DNA of 64,000 bases. Source: Bacillota bacterium (GTDB lineage Bacteria > Bacillota > Clostridia > Christensenellales > UMGS416). Shown one piece after another: positions 33,244 through 43,700 of this stretch. The stretch spans positions 81,059 through 145,058 of the forward strand of contig JAEEJN010000078.1 of assembly GCA_016281935.1 (NCBI GenBank), in the 5' to 3' direction. How positions within the stretch are numbered: the stretch's first letter is position 1; every line of letters begins with the position of its first letter. Below the pieces are notes generated by a model. The model was given only the letters and a program-made list of their open reading frames with translations. It did no database searches and was not told where the DNA came from. Position numbers and translations under genes: made by a program.

Positions 33244-34479
33244 TTACGAACGTTTTTCCAGTTCTTTTCTCAGCATATCCAGCGCTTCAAGTGCGGCGCC
33301 GCGGCGGTTCTGCGTTCGCGAGCGATTGCCGCGTCTCTCCACGACCCGGGTACCTTCCGGCGTTGCGAGCGCCACATAAATCAGGCCCACGGGCTTCGTA
33401 TCCGTTCCGCCTCCGGGCCCCGCGATACCGGTAGTCGCCAGCGCATAGGTCGCTCCGGACGTCCTGCGCATACCTTCCGCCATTTCTCTTGCGGTCTCTT
33501 CCGACACAGCTCCATGGAGCTCCAGGGTCTTTGCACTGACCCCGAGCCTGCGCATCTTGGCTTCGTTGCTGTAGGTCACACAGCCTTCCAGAAACACGTC
33601 CGAACTGCCCGGGATATCCACGATAGACGAAGCGATCATGCCGCCCGTGCAGGATTCCGCGCATGCGACAGTTGCTCCGTGCCGCTTCAGAAGATCCAGG
33701 ACGACTTCCGGCATTTCTCTGCCGTCCCACGAAAGGATGCTGTCACCGAACAGTTTCTCTATCTTATGTTCCATAGGGACAAGAAGAGATTCCGCATCTT
33801 CACGCGCAGCCGCAGAGGCCGTTGCCCGGAGAACGATATCTCCGTTCCCCACGTATGTGGCGAGCGTGGGATTGGCCGAATCCAGCAGATCACCCAGGCG
33901 ATATGCGATCGCCGATTCCCCGATGCCGTAGATATGGATGAACCGGGAGACCATGATACGTCCTGCCCTTTCCAGAAGATACGGCTTCACATGATCCGTG
34001 AACATGGGATTCAGTTCTCTAGGAGGACCGGGCAGGATCACGACGATCTTGCCGTCTCTGTCCAGAAGGCAGCCCGGAGCCGTCCCGTTCGGATTCGGAA
34101 GGATCTTTGCACCTTCAGGGAACCATACCTGTTTGAAATTGTTGGGAGTGCATTCTCTCCCCATCATCTCGAACCGGGCCAAAAGTTCCTGCCGGGATGC
34201 CGGATCCTCTTTCATGGCAAGTCCGAGCGCTTCCGCGGCGGTTTCCTTTGTCAGATCGTCAGGAGTCGGTCCGAGGCCTCCCGTCAGGATCAGAAGATCA
34301 CTCCGTTCCAGAGATGTGACAATCTGTTCCTTCAGACGTGCTGGATTATCCCCCACAACGGTATGGTAGTAGACCCCGATCCCCATTTCACGGAGCTCCC
34401 GGGAAAGGAACTGGGCATCCGTATTGGCGATCTGTCCCATGAGGAGCTCTGTACCGACGGATAAGATCTCCGAACGCAT
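33244..34479 (-). CDS. cinA: CinA family protein, nicotinamide-nucleotide amidase
   Basis: The 411-residue protein has the N-terminal MoCF-like domain (EILSVGTELLMGQIANTDAQFLSRELREMG, TGGLGPTPDDLTKE, LPGPPREL) and the C-terminal PncC-type deamidase domain (VACAESCTGGMIAS, ATTGIAGPGGGTDTKPVGLIYVA). It hydrolyses nicotinamide mononucleotide to nicotinate mononucleotide in NAD salvage and is linked to DNA uptake in some bacteria. The start overlaps the pgsA stop by one base, so it is in the ftsK-rimO-pgsA operon. Confidence 0.93.
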   Translation of the reverse strand: MRSEILSVGTELLMGQIANTDAQFLSRELREMGIGVYYHTVVGDNPARLKEQIVTSLERSDLLILTGGLGPTPDDLTKETAAEALGLAMKEDPASRQELLARFEMMGRECTPNNFKQVWFPEGAKILPNPNGTAPGCLLDRDGKIVVILPGPPRELNPMFTDHVKPYLLERAGRIMVSRFIHIYGIGESAIAYRLGDLLDSANPTLATYVGNGDIVLRATASAAAREDAESLLVPMEHKIEKLFGDSILSWDGREMPEVVLDLLKRHGATVACAESCTGGMIASSIVDIPGSSDVFLEGCVTYSNEAKMRRLGVSAKTLELHGAVSEETAREMAEGMRRTSGATYALATTGIAGPGGGTDTKPVGLIYVALATPEGTRVVERRGNRSRTQNRRGAALEALDMLRKELEKRS

Positions 34480-35036
34480 CAGAACCTCCAGACGTCACGG
34501 GACGCAAGGATGTATTCCACGAGCGAAAGGATCGTAAGGATCGCCGCGAGAGCAAGAAATACGATACCCGTCACGGACATCCATGCCGCAAGGAACAGCT
34601 GCGCGAATGCGAGGAGAAGGATGCCTACATCCTGCAGCACCGTCTTTGCTTTGCCCAGATAGGACGCAGGGATGACTTCCCCGCGTTTTCCGGCCGCCGC
34701 GATACGGAGTCCGGACATGACGAGCTCCCGCATGAGGAAAAGCCAGACCAGAAGCCAGGGGAACGCACCAAGATGAGCAAGCGGCAGAGCCAGCGTGAAA
34801 AAGAGGGCCTTGTCAGCAATGGGATCCATGGCAGCACCGAAGTCCGTCTCACTGTCCGTCCTTCGTGCGATCCATCCGTCGGCAAGATCGGTCAGAGCGG
34901 CAAAGAGGCCAAGGAAGGCCGCGATGCCCCATCCGACACGCCCGCCTGCCCACGCGGCGATTAAGATCAGAGGCAATACCGCAATGCGTCCGAGCGTAAG
35001 CTTGTTCGGCAGATTCATTTCATTCCACCAGTTCAT
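34479..35036 (-). CDS. pgsA: CDP-diacylglycerol-glycerol-3-phosphate 3-phosphatidyltransferase
   Basis: The 185-residue membrane enzyme makes phosphatidylglycerol phosphate, the committed step to phosphatidylglycerol and cardiolipin. The CDP-alcohol phosphotransferase signature DLADGWIARRTDSETDFGAAMDPIADK is complete with all four Asp. It has about five membrane helices. I chose the ATG at 35036, which follows GGGAGG by 6 nt and overlaps rimO by 17 nt. The track start at 35051 lacks a ribosome site. Confidence 0.93.
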   Translation of the reverse strand: MNWWNEMNLPNKLTLGRIAVLPLILIAAWAGGRVGWGIAAFLGLFAALTDLADGWIARRTDSETDFGAAMDPIADKALFFTLALPLAHLGAFPWLLVWLFLMRELVMSGLRIAAAGKRGEVIPASYLGKAKTVLQDVGILLLAFAQLFLAAWMSVTGIVFLALAAILTILSLVEYILASRDVWRF

Positions 35037-36359
35037 CCTGCACCTCCCCAAACAGATCGTATTCTTCAGACCGGGTCACTTTCACCGGCACGAAGCTTCC
35101 TAGCGAAAGAGCTTTTTCGCTGGTAAAGCGGGTGATTCCATCGATCTCCGGCGCCTGGTACATGCTCCTGCCCAGATAGACCCCGGGCGTTTCCTCTTCT
35201 TCGACGAGGATCTCAAGCGTGCTGCCGACAAACCGTGCCAGCCGTTCGCGTGAAACTTCCTGCTGAGCCAGCATCAGCTTTTCGAAACGTCCCTGCGCAG
35301 TCCTTTTTGCAGGGCGTCCCTCCATCTTCTCGGCGGCTGTTCCTTCTTCGGGACTGAATACGAAAGCTCCGAGCGCATCGAAGGGATATTCCCGGATGAA
35401 CTTCAGGAGCCGCGCAAACGACTGCCGGGTCTCTCCGGGGAAACCGACCATCATGGTCGTACGTACATTAATCTTCCGCCGCATGGAACGGAGTTTGCTC
35501 ATAAGAGCCGTCAGCTCTTCATAACGGCTGCGGCGGCGCATCTTTTTGAGGACATCGTCGTCCGCATGCTGCATGGGAAGATCGAGATAAGGGCAGATTT
35601 TTTCTTCCGTTTCGACAACTTCCAGCAGTTCATCCGTGACCCTCTCAGGATAAGCATACAGGAAACGGATCCAGTGAAGGTCCTCAATTTCTGCCAGTTT
35701 TCGAAGCAGTTCCGGCAGACGGCCCTTCCCATACAGATCCTCACCGTACCGCGTCGTATCCTGCGCGATCACGACCAGTTCACGGACGCCCTGAGAAGCC
35801 AGTTCACGGGCTTCCCGGATCAGTTCTTCCATGGGCCGGGACCGAAACGGTCCGCGGATCATCGGAATGGCACAGAAAGCACATGCATTGCTGCATCCTT
35901 CCGCTATTTTGAGATAGGCATACCAAGGCGGTGTGGACAGTACTCTATCCGCATATCCGGCGACTTTCCGGTCGATCGCTACGGAAACGACAGGTTTGTC
36001 GGAAGCCATCGCCTGCTCTAAGAAGCCACAGATCTCTCCATACTGTGTCGTTCCGAGAAACAGATCCACTTCAGGAAGAAGATCTACGAGCTGCCGTCCG
36101 TATCTTCCGGAAAAGCAGCCTGTCATGCCCAGAAGGCGGCATTTGCCTTCCTGCTTGTATTTTGAGAGCTCGAGCGTCTCTTCCACCGCTTCGGATTTTG
36201 CGCTTTCGATGAAGCCGCAGGTATTCACAAGAATGATCTCAGCCTGGGCAGGATCCTGAACCATACGGTACCCGTCTTCATTCAGACGGGATGCCATGAC
36301 CTCGGCATCCGTCCGATTCTTGCTGCATCCGAGGCTCAGAATATAGTAGGTCTCACGCT

Positions 36360-36363
<4 letters not shown>
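35020..36363 (-). CDS. rimO: Ribosomal protein S12 methylthiotransferase
   Basis: The 447-residue radical-SAM enzyme adds a methylthio group to an aspartate of ribosomal protein S12. The N-terminal UPF0004 cysteines (Cys13, Cys49, Cys83) hold one Fe-S cluster. The radical-SAM motif CSNACAFC (Cys157, Cys161, Cys164) holds the other. A TRAM domain ends the protein (about 385-445). The start overlaps the ftsK stop as ATGA, which indicates translational coupling. Confidence 0.95.
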
Positions 36364-38852
<2,489 letters not shown>

Positions 38853-38889
38853 GACGACGTTCCTCCATAATAAAGATTAGTATATTCAA

Positions 38890-38918
38890 ATGATACCTAT
38901 TCTTGAAGGATTTTTCAA
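38890..38918 (-). promoter_or_regulatory. Promoter of the ftsK operon
   Basis: TTGAAA and TATCAT are separated by 17 bp on the minus strand. Confidence 0.7.
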
Positions 38919-38999
38919 GTTAAACAGCCTTTTTCATCGTTTTCGTCCGCACTTTCCGGCCTTTTCGCCTCTGCAGCGGATCCCTTTCACTGATTTTCT

Positions 39000-39027
39000 T
39001 TGCCTGCCGGAGGATTTATGCTACAAT
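39000..39027 (+). promoter_or_regulatory. Promoter of dapG
   Basis: TTGCCT and TACAAT are separated by 16 bp. Confidence 0.5.
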
Positions 39028-39162
39028 ACGAAAAGCGGATACATCTTGCTGCATCTGCCTCAGATTCCATGCCCTGTAGCCTCCCGGCCCCGCTGTTCAT
39101 CCGATGACCGGCATGACAGAAAGCGGATCTGTTCCGAAAGCCACAGAGAAAAGAAGGTATAT

Positions 39163-40368
39163 ATGAAGATCATCGTCCAGAAATTCGGAGGTACCAGCGT
39201 TTCCACTCCCGAACGCAGGGCACTGCTGACCGAACACGTGCTCCGTGCGGTCGGTCAGGGATACAAAGTCGCGGTCGTCGTCTCCGCCATGGGACGCAAA
39301 GGCGATCCCTATGCCACTGATACGCTTCTTTCTCTCGGACAGAACGCATATCCACAGCTCTCCGCAAGGGAGAAGGATCTGCTCATGTCGTGCGGGGAAA
39401 CCATCTCCGCAGTGGTCGTGGCCGGATGTCTGCAGTCAGCCGGTCTGTCCTCCAGAGCGTTCACAGGTGCACAGGCAGGCGTGTTTACGGACAGTACATT
39501 TGGAGCGGCATCCTGCCTGCATGTGGACCCGCGCGCACTTAACGAGTGTCTTGAGAAAGATATCATACCTGTTGTCACCGGTTTTCAGGGGATAGACTCG
39601 CAGGGAGACATCACAACTCTTGGCCGAGGCGGCAGTGATACGACAGCAGCACTCCTCGGCGTCGCACTCAAAGCAGAGATGGTGGAGATCTACACAGACG
39701 TAGACGGCATCATGACGGCTGATCCCCGCATCACACCCAATGCACGTGTCCTGCACAGCATCTCCTATGATGAAGTCTACCAGATGGCGGACAACGGCGC
39801 CGGCGTCATCCATCCCAGGGCCGTCGACGTCGCAATGAGAGGCAACGTCCCTCTTCTGATCCGGAATGCCATGAGCGACGCGCAGGGCACTCTGGTCACG
39901 CATCCCGCCGGCATGGCCGCAGATATCACCGGGGATGAAACGGTCGCCAACATTTCCGTGCTCCGCAAACGCACACAGGCAATCCTGAAGCAGACAGATC
40001 CCGCTCAGGTACAGGAGATCCTCCAGCTTCTCGCAAAGGCCCGCGTCTCCATCGACTTGATAAACCTGTTCCCCGATTCCGCGATCTTCACTGTATCGGA
40101 CGAGGACTCCGGCGTCATGGAGCCCATTCTGGCCAATCACGGAATCCGATACACGCTTCTTCCCGGCTGCGCCAAGGTATCTGCAATCGGCGAAAAGATG
40201 CGCGGCATCCCCGGAGTCATGGCAAGAGTCCTGACAGCACTCCAGTCGCGAGGCATTGAAGTCCTTCAGACGGCAGACAGTCATATGACGATCGCCTGTC
40301 TCGTCCGAGGAGAATCCGCAGACGAAGCCGTACGGGCCCTGCACGAAGCATTCCATCTCGACCGATGA
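39163..40368 (+). CDS. dapG: Aspartate kinase, DapG type
   Basis: The 401-residue enzyme phosphorylates aspartate, the first step to lysine, threonine, methionine and diaminopimelate. MKIIVQKFGGTSV, VVVSAMGRKGDPYATD, CGETISAVV and TLGRGGSDTTAALLG form the catalytic domain. Two ACT domains follow (about 260-400). Similarity to Bacillus DapG, the diaminopimelate-controlled isoform, is strong along the length. The ATG at 39163 follows AAGG, and the track start at 38890 is far too early. It is a single gene, with no asd or dap genes nearby. Confidence 0.92.
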   Translation: MKIIVQKFGGTSVSTPERRALLTEHVLRAVGQGYKVAVVVSAMGRKGDPYATDTLLSLGQNAYPQLSAREKDLLMSCGETISAVVVAGCLQSAGLSSRAFTGAQAGVFTDSTFGAASCLHVDPRALNECLEKDIIPVVTGFQGIDSQGDITTLGRGGSDTTAALLGVALKAEMVEIYTDVDGIMTADPRITPNARVLHSISYDEVYQMADNGAGVIHPRAVDVAMRGNVPLLIRNAMSDAQGTLVTHPAGMAADITGDETVANISVLRKRTQAILKQTDPAQVQEILQLLAKARVSIDLINLFPDSAIFTVSDEDSGVMEPILANHGIRYTLLPGCAKVSAIGEKMRGIPGVMARVLTALQSRGIEVLQTADSHMTIACLVRGESADEAVRALHEAFHLDR

Positions 40369-40387
40369 TCTGTCCGAACCGACATAC

Positions 40388-40420
40388 AGCCTGCGCTTGC
40401 GTAGGCTTTTCTCTTTCTTT
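40388..40420 (+). terminator. Terminator of dapG
   Basis: AGCCTGCG-CTTG-CGTAGGCT forms a stem with one wobble, followed by a T-rich run. Confidence 0.75.
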
Positions 40421-40562
40421 TCTGAATCCCACGATTCTTATCCACCATAATTTGATATTTCCTTTTATCTCTATTTGATGTATAATTTATCCGCTAATTG
40501 TTATATGATGAGAGGGACGTGATCATATAACCGTACAAATCTCCTGCTCTCACCTATAACAG

Positions 40563-40592
40563 TTGCTTTTCAGTCCGGAAATATGTTAAAAT
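40563..40592 (+). promoter_or_regulatory. Promoter of the XRE regulator gene
   Basis: TTGCTT and TAAAAT are separated by 18 bp. Another TATAAT at 40481-40486 could mark a second start. The region is AT-rich. Confidence 0.5.
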
Positions 40593-40642
40593 GAAATTTA
40601 AAAATGTTAAACTCGCGCAAGCGGAGAAGGGAGGTTATCAAA

Positions 40643-40978
40643 ATGGATGGAGAACGCCTTGAAGAGCTCCGCAAAGATGCGGGACTGACCCAGGAAGAAC
40701 TCGGTCGGATGATGAATATCAGCAAGCATGCGATATCTTCTTATGAACGCGGCAAAAGCGAACCGTCTGATACCATCAAGATCGCTATGGCCCGGTATTT
40801 CCACGTTTCCGTGGACTATCTGGTAGGCGCGACAAGAGACCCGCGGCCTCATACGGATACGCCAAACGTGATCATTCTTTCCCCCCGCCTGTCCAAGCAG
40901 GCGATCCAGTCAGCAAGAGATTTCTGTGCTTATCTGGAAAGCCGTTATACCCTGGATCACGATGAAGATCCGGAGTGA
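40643..40978 (+). CDS. XRE family transcriptional regulator
   Basis: The 111-residue protein has a Cro/CI-type helix-turn-helix at about residues 6-58 (LRKDAGLTQEELGRMMNISKHAISSYERGKSEPSDTIKIAMARYFHVSVDYLVG). A short C-terminal tail lacks a recognisable sensor domain. It should bind DNA as a dimer. The ATG at 40643 follows GGGAGG; the track start at 40604 is less likely. The gene stands alone, so its targets are not indicated. Confidence 0.9.
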   Translation: MDGERLEELRKDAGLTQEELGRMMNISKHAISSYERGKSEPSDTIKIAMARYFHVSVDYLVGATRDPRPHTDTPNVIILSPRLSKQAIQSARDFCAYLESRYTLDHDEDPE

Positions 40979-40991
40979 CCGCGACAAAGAA

Positions 40992-41036
40992 ACAGCTGTG
41001 GAATGCGGATCGACCGTCTGATTCCACAGCTTTTTC
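40992..41036. terminator. Terminator of the XRE regulator gene
   Basis: AGCTGTGGAAT/ATTCCACAGCT form an 11-bp stem and five T follow on the plus strand. It may also stop the convergent operon. Confidence 0.85.
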
Positions 41037-41053
41037 ATATGTCGTTCATTTCA

Positions 41054-41647
41054 TCAGTGCCGGTTCTTCAGCACTTTCATCGGAGCTTCCGCCAGGGTCC
41101 ACCCCCAAACAGGCAGCGGAAACTCTTCCGGAAGATGGTCCGCTCCGGAAACAGCAAGCTCCGTCACATGCCTTGATTCCAAAAACGCAGACAAAGCGGG
41201 ATCGCTCAGTGCCGAAAGTTCCAAAACACAGATCACACGTTCTGGCACACATCTGCAGACGTCGTCTCCTTCAATCAGAAGGCTGCCTTTTTCAGTCCAT
41301 TCCCGCGGGCCGTTCTCTCCCAGAAAAGGTGCGACGGCTTCCAGATCCTCTTCAGGAACGCAGCGTGGATCCAACCGCAGTTTGACGGGGCCATAACCCC
41401 GGGCAGACAAAGAACGGGCATCCTTCAGCCAGTCATCCAGAGAAAACCGGGTTTGTGCAGGCAGATAATTCTCAACGGATGGATAGAACACACCGCTGGG
41501 AAAAAGGCGCAGTCTGGTTCTTCCGGAAAGATCCGCACTGACACGTTCTCCGGGATTCACGGCCAAAACCGCAGCCGATTCTCCTGCAAGGATCTTCGCA
41601 AAGGGTCCTGTCTGAGCCCCCGCATAAGCCAGGATCTGGGTGATCAT
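41054..41647 (-). CDS. Hypothetical protein coupled to the (alpha/alpha)-type enzyme
   Basis: The 197-residue protein is not recognised. It has no membrane helix or signal peptide. Its ATG overlaps the stop of the upstream enzyme as ATGA, so the two are translated together. It contains repeated Leu/Arg-rich beta-like stretches (SGRTRLRLFPSGVFYPSVENYL, GPVKLRLDPRCVPEEDLEAVAPFLG), and its C-terminal part reads VTELAVSGADHLPEEFPLPVWGW. The coupling suggests a partner or regulator of the enzyme, but this is inference. Confidence 0.65.
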   Translation of the reverse strand: MITQILAYAGAQTGPFAKILAGESAAVLAVNPGERVSADLSGRTRLRLFPSGVFYPSVENYLPAQTRFSLDDWLKDARSLSARGYGPVKLRLDPRCVPEEDLEAVAPFLGENGPREWTEKGSLLIEGDDVCRCVPERVICVLELSALSDPALSAFLESRHVTELAVSGADHLPEEFPLPVWGWTLAEAPMKVLKNRH

Positions 41648-43557
41648 ACGCGGATCGGGTCGTCCATTCCCGCTCTGCGGAAGAAGTCGGTCTTCCGCAG
41701 CACCTCCAGACGGAAGGCTCCCATCCAGGCAACGAGCCAGCGGGAAGTCTGGAAAGCCTGTCCCCAGCGTGCATAACAGAAAGCTTCAGACTGAGCGCCT
41801 GCAGGATAAACAAGCCCGCTCTCACCGTAATGCCCGTCGGATACGCCGATGGAAGCATTGTTCCATACCGCCATCGCACGGTCCTTCCAGACAGGGTTGC
41901 CCGTATACTCGCCAAGAACAAGGAGATAGGACAGATAGCGAAGCGCGTAGGCATCGATATGGTTATGCTCCGTGGAGACTGCGGTGCCGCCCATCGTATC
42001 GTATCCGATATCTCCCATGGCCGTGCCTTTCGGGAAGGGAACGGTGTGATGCCACTGCCAGGTGTCCAGATAGTATCCCGTATGCTCAGCAGCCTTCAGA
42101 TACTTCGCATCTCCCGTGATCTTATAAAGCATGAGAGCGGACGCCAGGATCGGGATGGCGCTTTCCTTGTCCACGCAGAAGGAATCCAGCGCACCCGCTG
42201 TTGTGAATCCCCTGTCTCTGAGTGCACCAAAATAGCAGTCGAACGCGCGTCTGGCGGAATCGAGCCATCTGTCGTCTTTCGTCACGGCATAGGCCCAGAG
42301 CATGGCGCTCATGATGAAATCTCCGGTATTGCCTTCCTCCTGCAGGACCTTGGCATTCCTATCGAAAGCACAGGGATAGGATCCGTTCGGCAGCTGGGCT
42401 TTGAGCAGCGTCTCACAGATATCCAAGGCCGCTTTTCTGTAGGCCGGACGGGGCGTGCCGCATCGTTCGGCAAGTTCTGCGGCTTCCAGGAGATTCTCCA
42501 CGGCGGAGCCAAGATTGCAGGAATCCAGGACCGCCTTGTCCGCTTCGTCGGAATCGGTCAGATAGGCCGGCTTGAATCGGACATACATGAGTCCCGAGGG
42601 AAGAGCCGTTTTCATCCAGGAATCCAGGACCGTCAGCCCAAGATCCCGGTTCTCTTCATTTCCGGTCATGAGATAATCATACAGGAAAGCGTTGGCATAG
42701 CCGATGTTCTGTCCGCACCAACCTGCCTCAAAGCTGGAGCTGTTCGTACTCGGACGTTTGTTCCAGCGGCGTCCGTCCCAGGAGAGACCGATGTTGAAGA
42801 ATGTCCCGGCTTCCGTTTCTTCGAGAAGGCAGTCCTTCGCATAGGACAGAGCCAGATCATACAGTTCCTTTTCACCGAACCAGGGATGCACCGGATGCCG
42901 GAACACGCTCCAGGCGTAATCCAGGAGCCTGCTGTATCCGGGAAGTCCTTCTTCCCTCTGTCCGTACACGATATAAGCAGTAACGGTCAGCGGTTTGGCG
43001 GAATCCACAAGGACAGTGTTCCTGTAACCGGGGATATAGGTGCTCATACGGGCAAAGATGACCGGCATCTCCTGTTCCGGAGCCAGCAGCCGCAGGATCG
43101 TTTTCTTTCCTTCCTTTTTCACGATGGAGCCGGATACCCCGCAGTTTTCCGGAAGCGTGCGCGGATCTGCGAACAGGCCGACGGCAAATTCATCGTTCTG
43201 CGCGAAGGAACAGGCCGGAACGGCCGTGCGGCCGGACGCATAGGATACGGGTTCCCCGTTGTGATCGAATCCGAAGGGATCCTTGCCTCCTCCGAAAGGA
43301 TTGCCGTTATAGGTGACGGACGGCATGAGCAGATAGTCTTCATCAAAATCCAGCTCCAGGTCCATCTGAAGTTCAGACACCGGATAGGCTCCGGGGAAAG
43401 TGGAGTAAAAGTCTCTTTCCCACCGGATGACGCCTTCATCCACCTGGATGAAACGGTCGCGCGCACCGAAGCCGCTGGCAAAACCGCGCTCTCCCGCGCT
43501 GGCATCCCTGAACGGCAGGACATGAGCCAGGAGCTTTTCGTTCACCTTGATATTCAT
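41644..43557 (-). CDS. Unassigned (alpha/alpha)-toroid glycosidase-like protein
   Basis: The 637-residue protein has a beta-rich N-terminal part (about 1-220) and a helical part (about 225-610) full of toroid-like patterns. Examples are AWCGQ-like EAGWCGQNIGYANAFLYDYLMTG, SCNLGSAVENLLEAAELAERCG, GNTGDFIMSAMLWAYAVTKDDRWLDSARRAFDCY and TEHNHIDAYALRYLSYLLVLGEYTG. This looks like a six-hairpin glycosidase, but I cannot assign a GH or PL family or name catalytic residues. There is no signal peptide. GGGAGG precedes the ATG. It is transcribed divergently from the GH51 arabinofuranosidase, which hints at a shared glycan. Confidence 0.6.
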   Translation of the reverse strand: MNIKVNEKLLAHVLPFRDASAGERGFASGFGARDRFIQVDEGVIRWERDFYSTFPGAYPVSELQMDLELDFDEDYLLMPSVTYNGNPFGGGKDPFGFDHNGEPVSYASGRTAVPACSFAQNDEFAVGLFADPRTLPENCGVSGSIVKKEGKKTILRLLAPEQEMPVIFARMSTYIPGYRNTVLVDSAKPLTVTAYIVYGQREEGLPGYSRLLDYAWSVFRHPVHPWFGEKELYDLALSYAKDCLLEETEAGTFFNIGLSWDGRRWNKRPSTNSSSFEAGWCGQNIGYANAFLYDYLMTGNEENRDLGLTVLDSWMKTALPSGLMYVRFKPAYLTDSDEADKAVLDSCNLGSAVENLLEAAELAERCGTPRPAYRKAALDICETLLKAQLPNGSYPCAFDRNAKVLQEEGNTGDFIMSAMLWAYAVTKDDRWLDSARRAFDCYFGALRDRGFTTAGALDSFCVDKESAIPILASALMLYKITGDAKYLKAAEHTGYYLDTWQWHHTVPFPKGTAMGDIGYDTMGGTAVSTEHNHIDAYALRYLSYLLVLGEYTGNPVWKDRAMAVWNNASIGVSDGHYGESGLVYPAGAQSEAFCYARWGQAFQTSRWLVAWMGAFRLEVLRKTDFFRRAGMDDPIRV

Positions 43558-43586
43558 GATACAAGCCTCCCTATAGTTCTGTTTTC

Positions 43587-43614
43587 ATAATAACGGTTTA
43601 TCTTCCCTTGTCAA
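43587..43614 (-). promoter_or_regulatory. Promoter of the (alpha/alpha)-type enzyme operon
   Basis: TTGACA and TATTAT are separated by 16 bp on the minus strand. Confidence 0.7.
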
Positions 43615-43615
43615 G

Positions 43616-43629
43616 CAGGGAAAACCCTG
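43616..43629. promoter_or_regulatory. Candidate operator between divergent glycosidase genes
   Basis: CAGGG-AAAA-CCCTG is a perfect inverted repeat next to the minus-strand -35 box and upstream of a plus-strand TACAAT (43641-43646). It could control both genes. Confidence 0.35.
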
Positions 43630-43700
43630 TTTGCGGCGAATACAATACACACAGAATCAGACGGAGCCTTTGCTCTCTCAGCGAACCAGGAGGAAACAGT

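Larger units (their letters stand above)
38853..39162. other. 310-bp divergent ftsK-dapG intergenic region
   Basis: Promoters for both genes are present. The dapG leader of about 130 nt shows no lysine-riboswitch landmarks and no clear terminator. Confidence 0.5.

Noticed and set aside
39028-39162. Possible lysine riboswitch before dapG
   Set aside because: The leader is too short and I see neither the conserved lysine-box segments nor a terminator.
41830-43590. 586-codon plus-strand ORF
   Set aside because: It mirrors the glycosidase-like gene, which has a promoter, a ribosome site and toroid patterns; the plus-strand frame has none.
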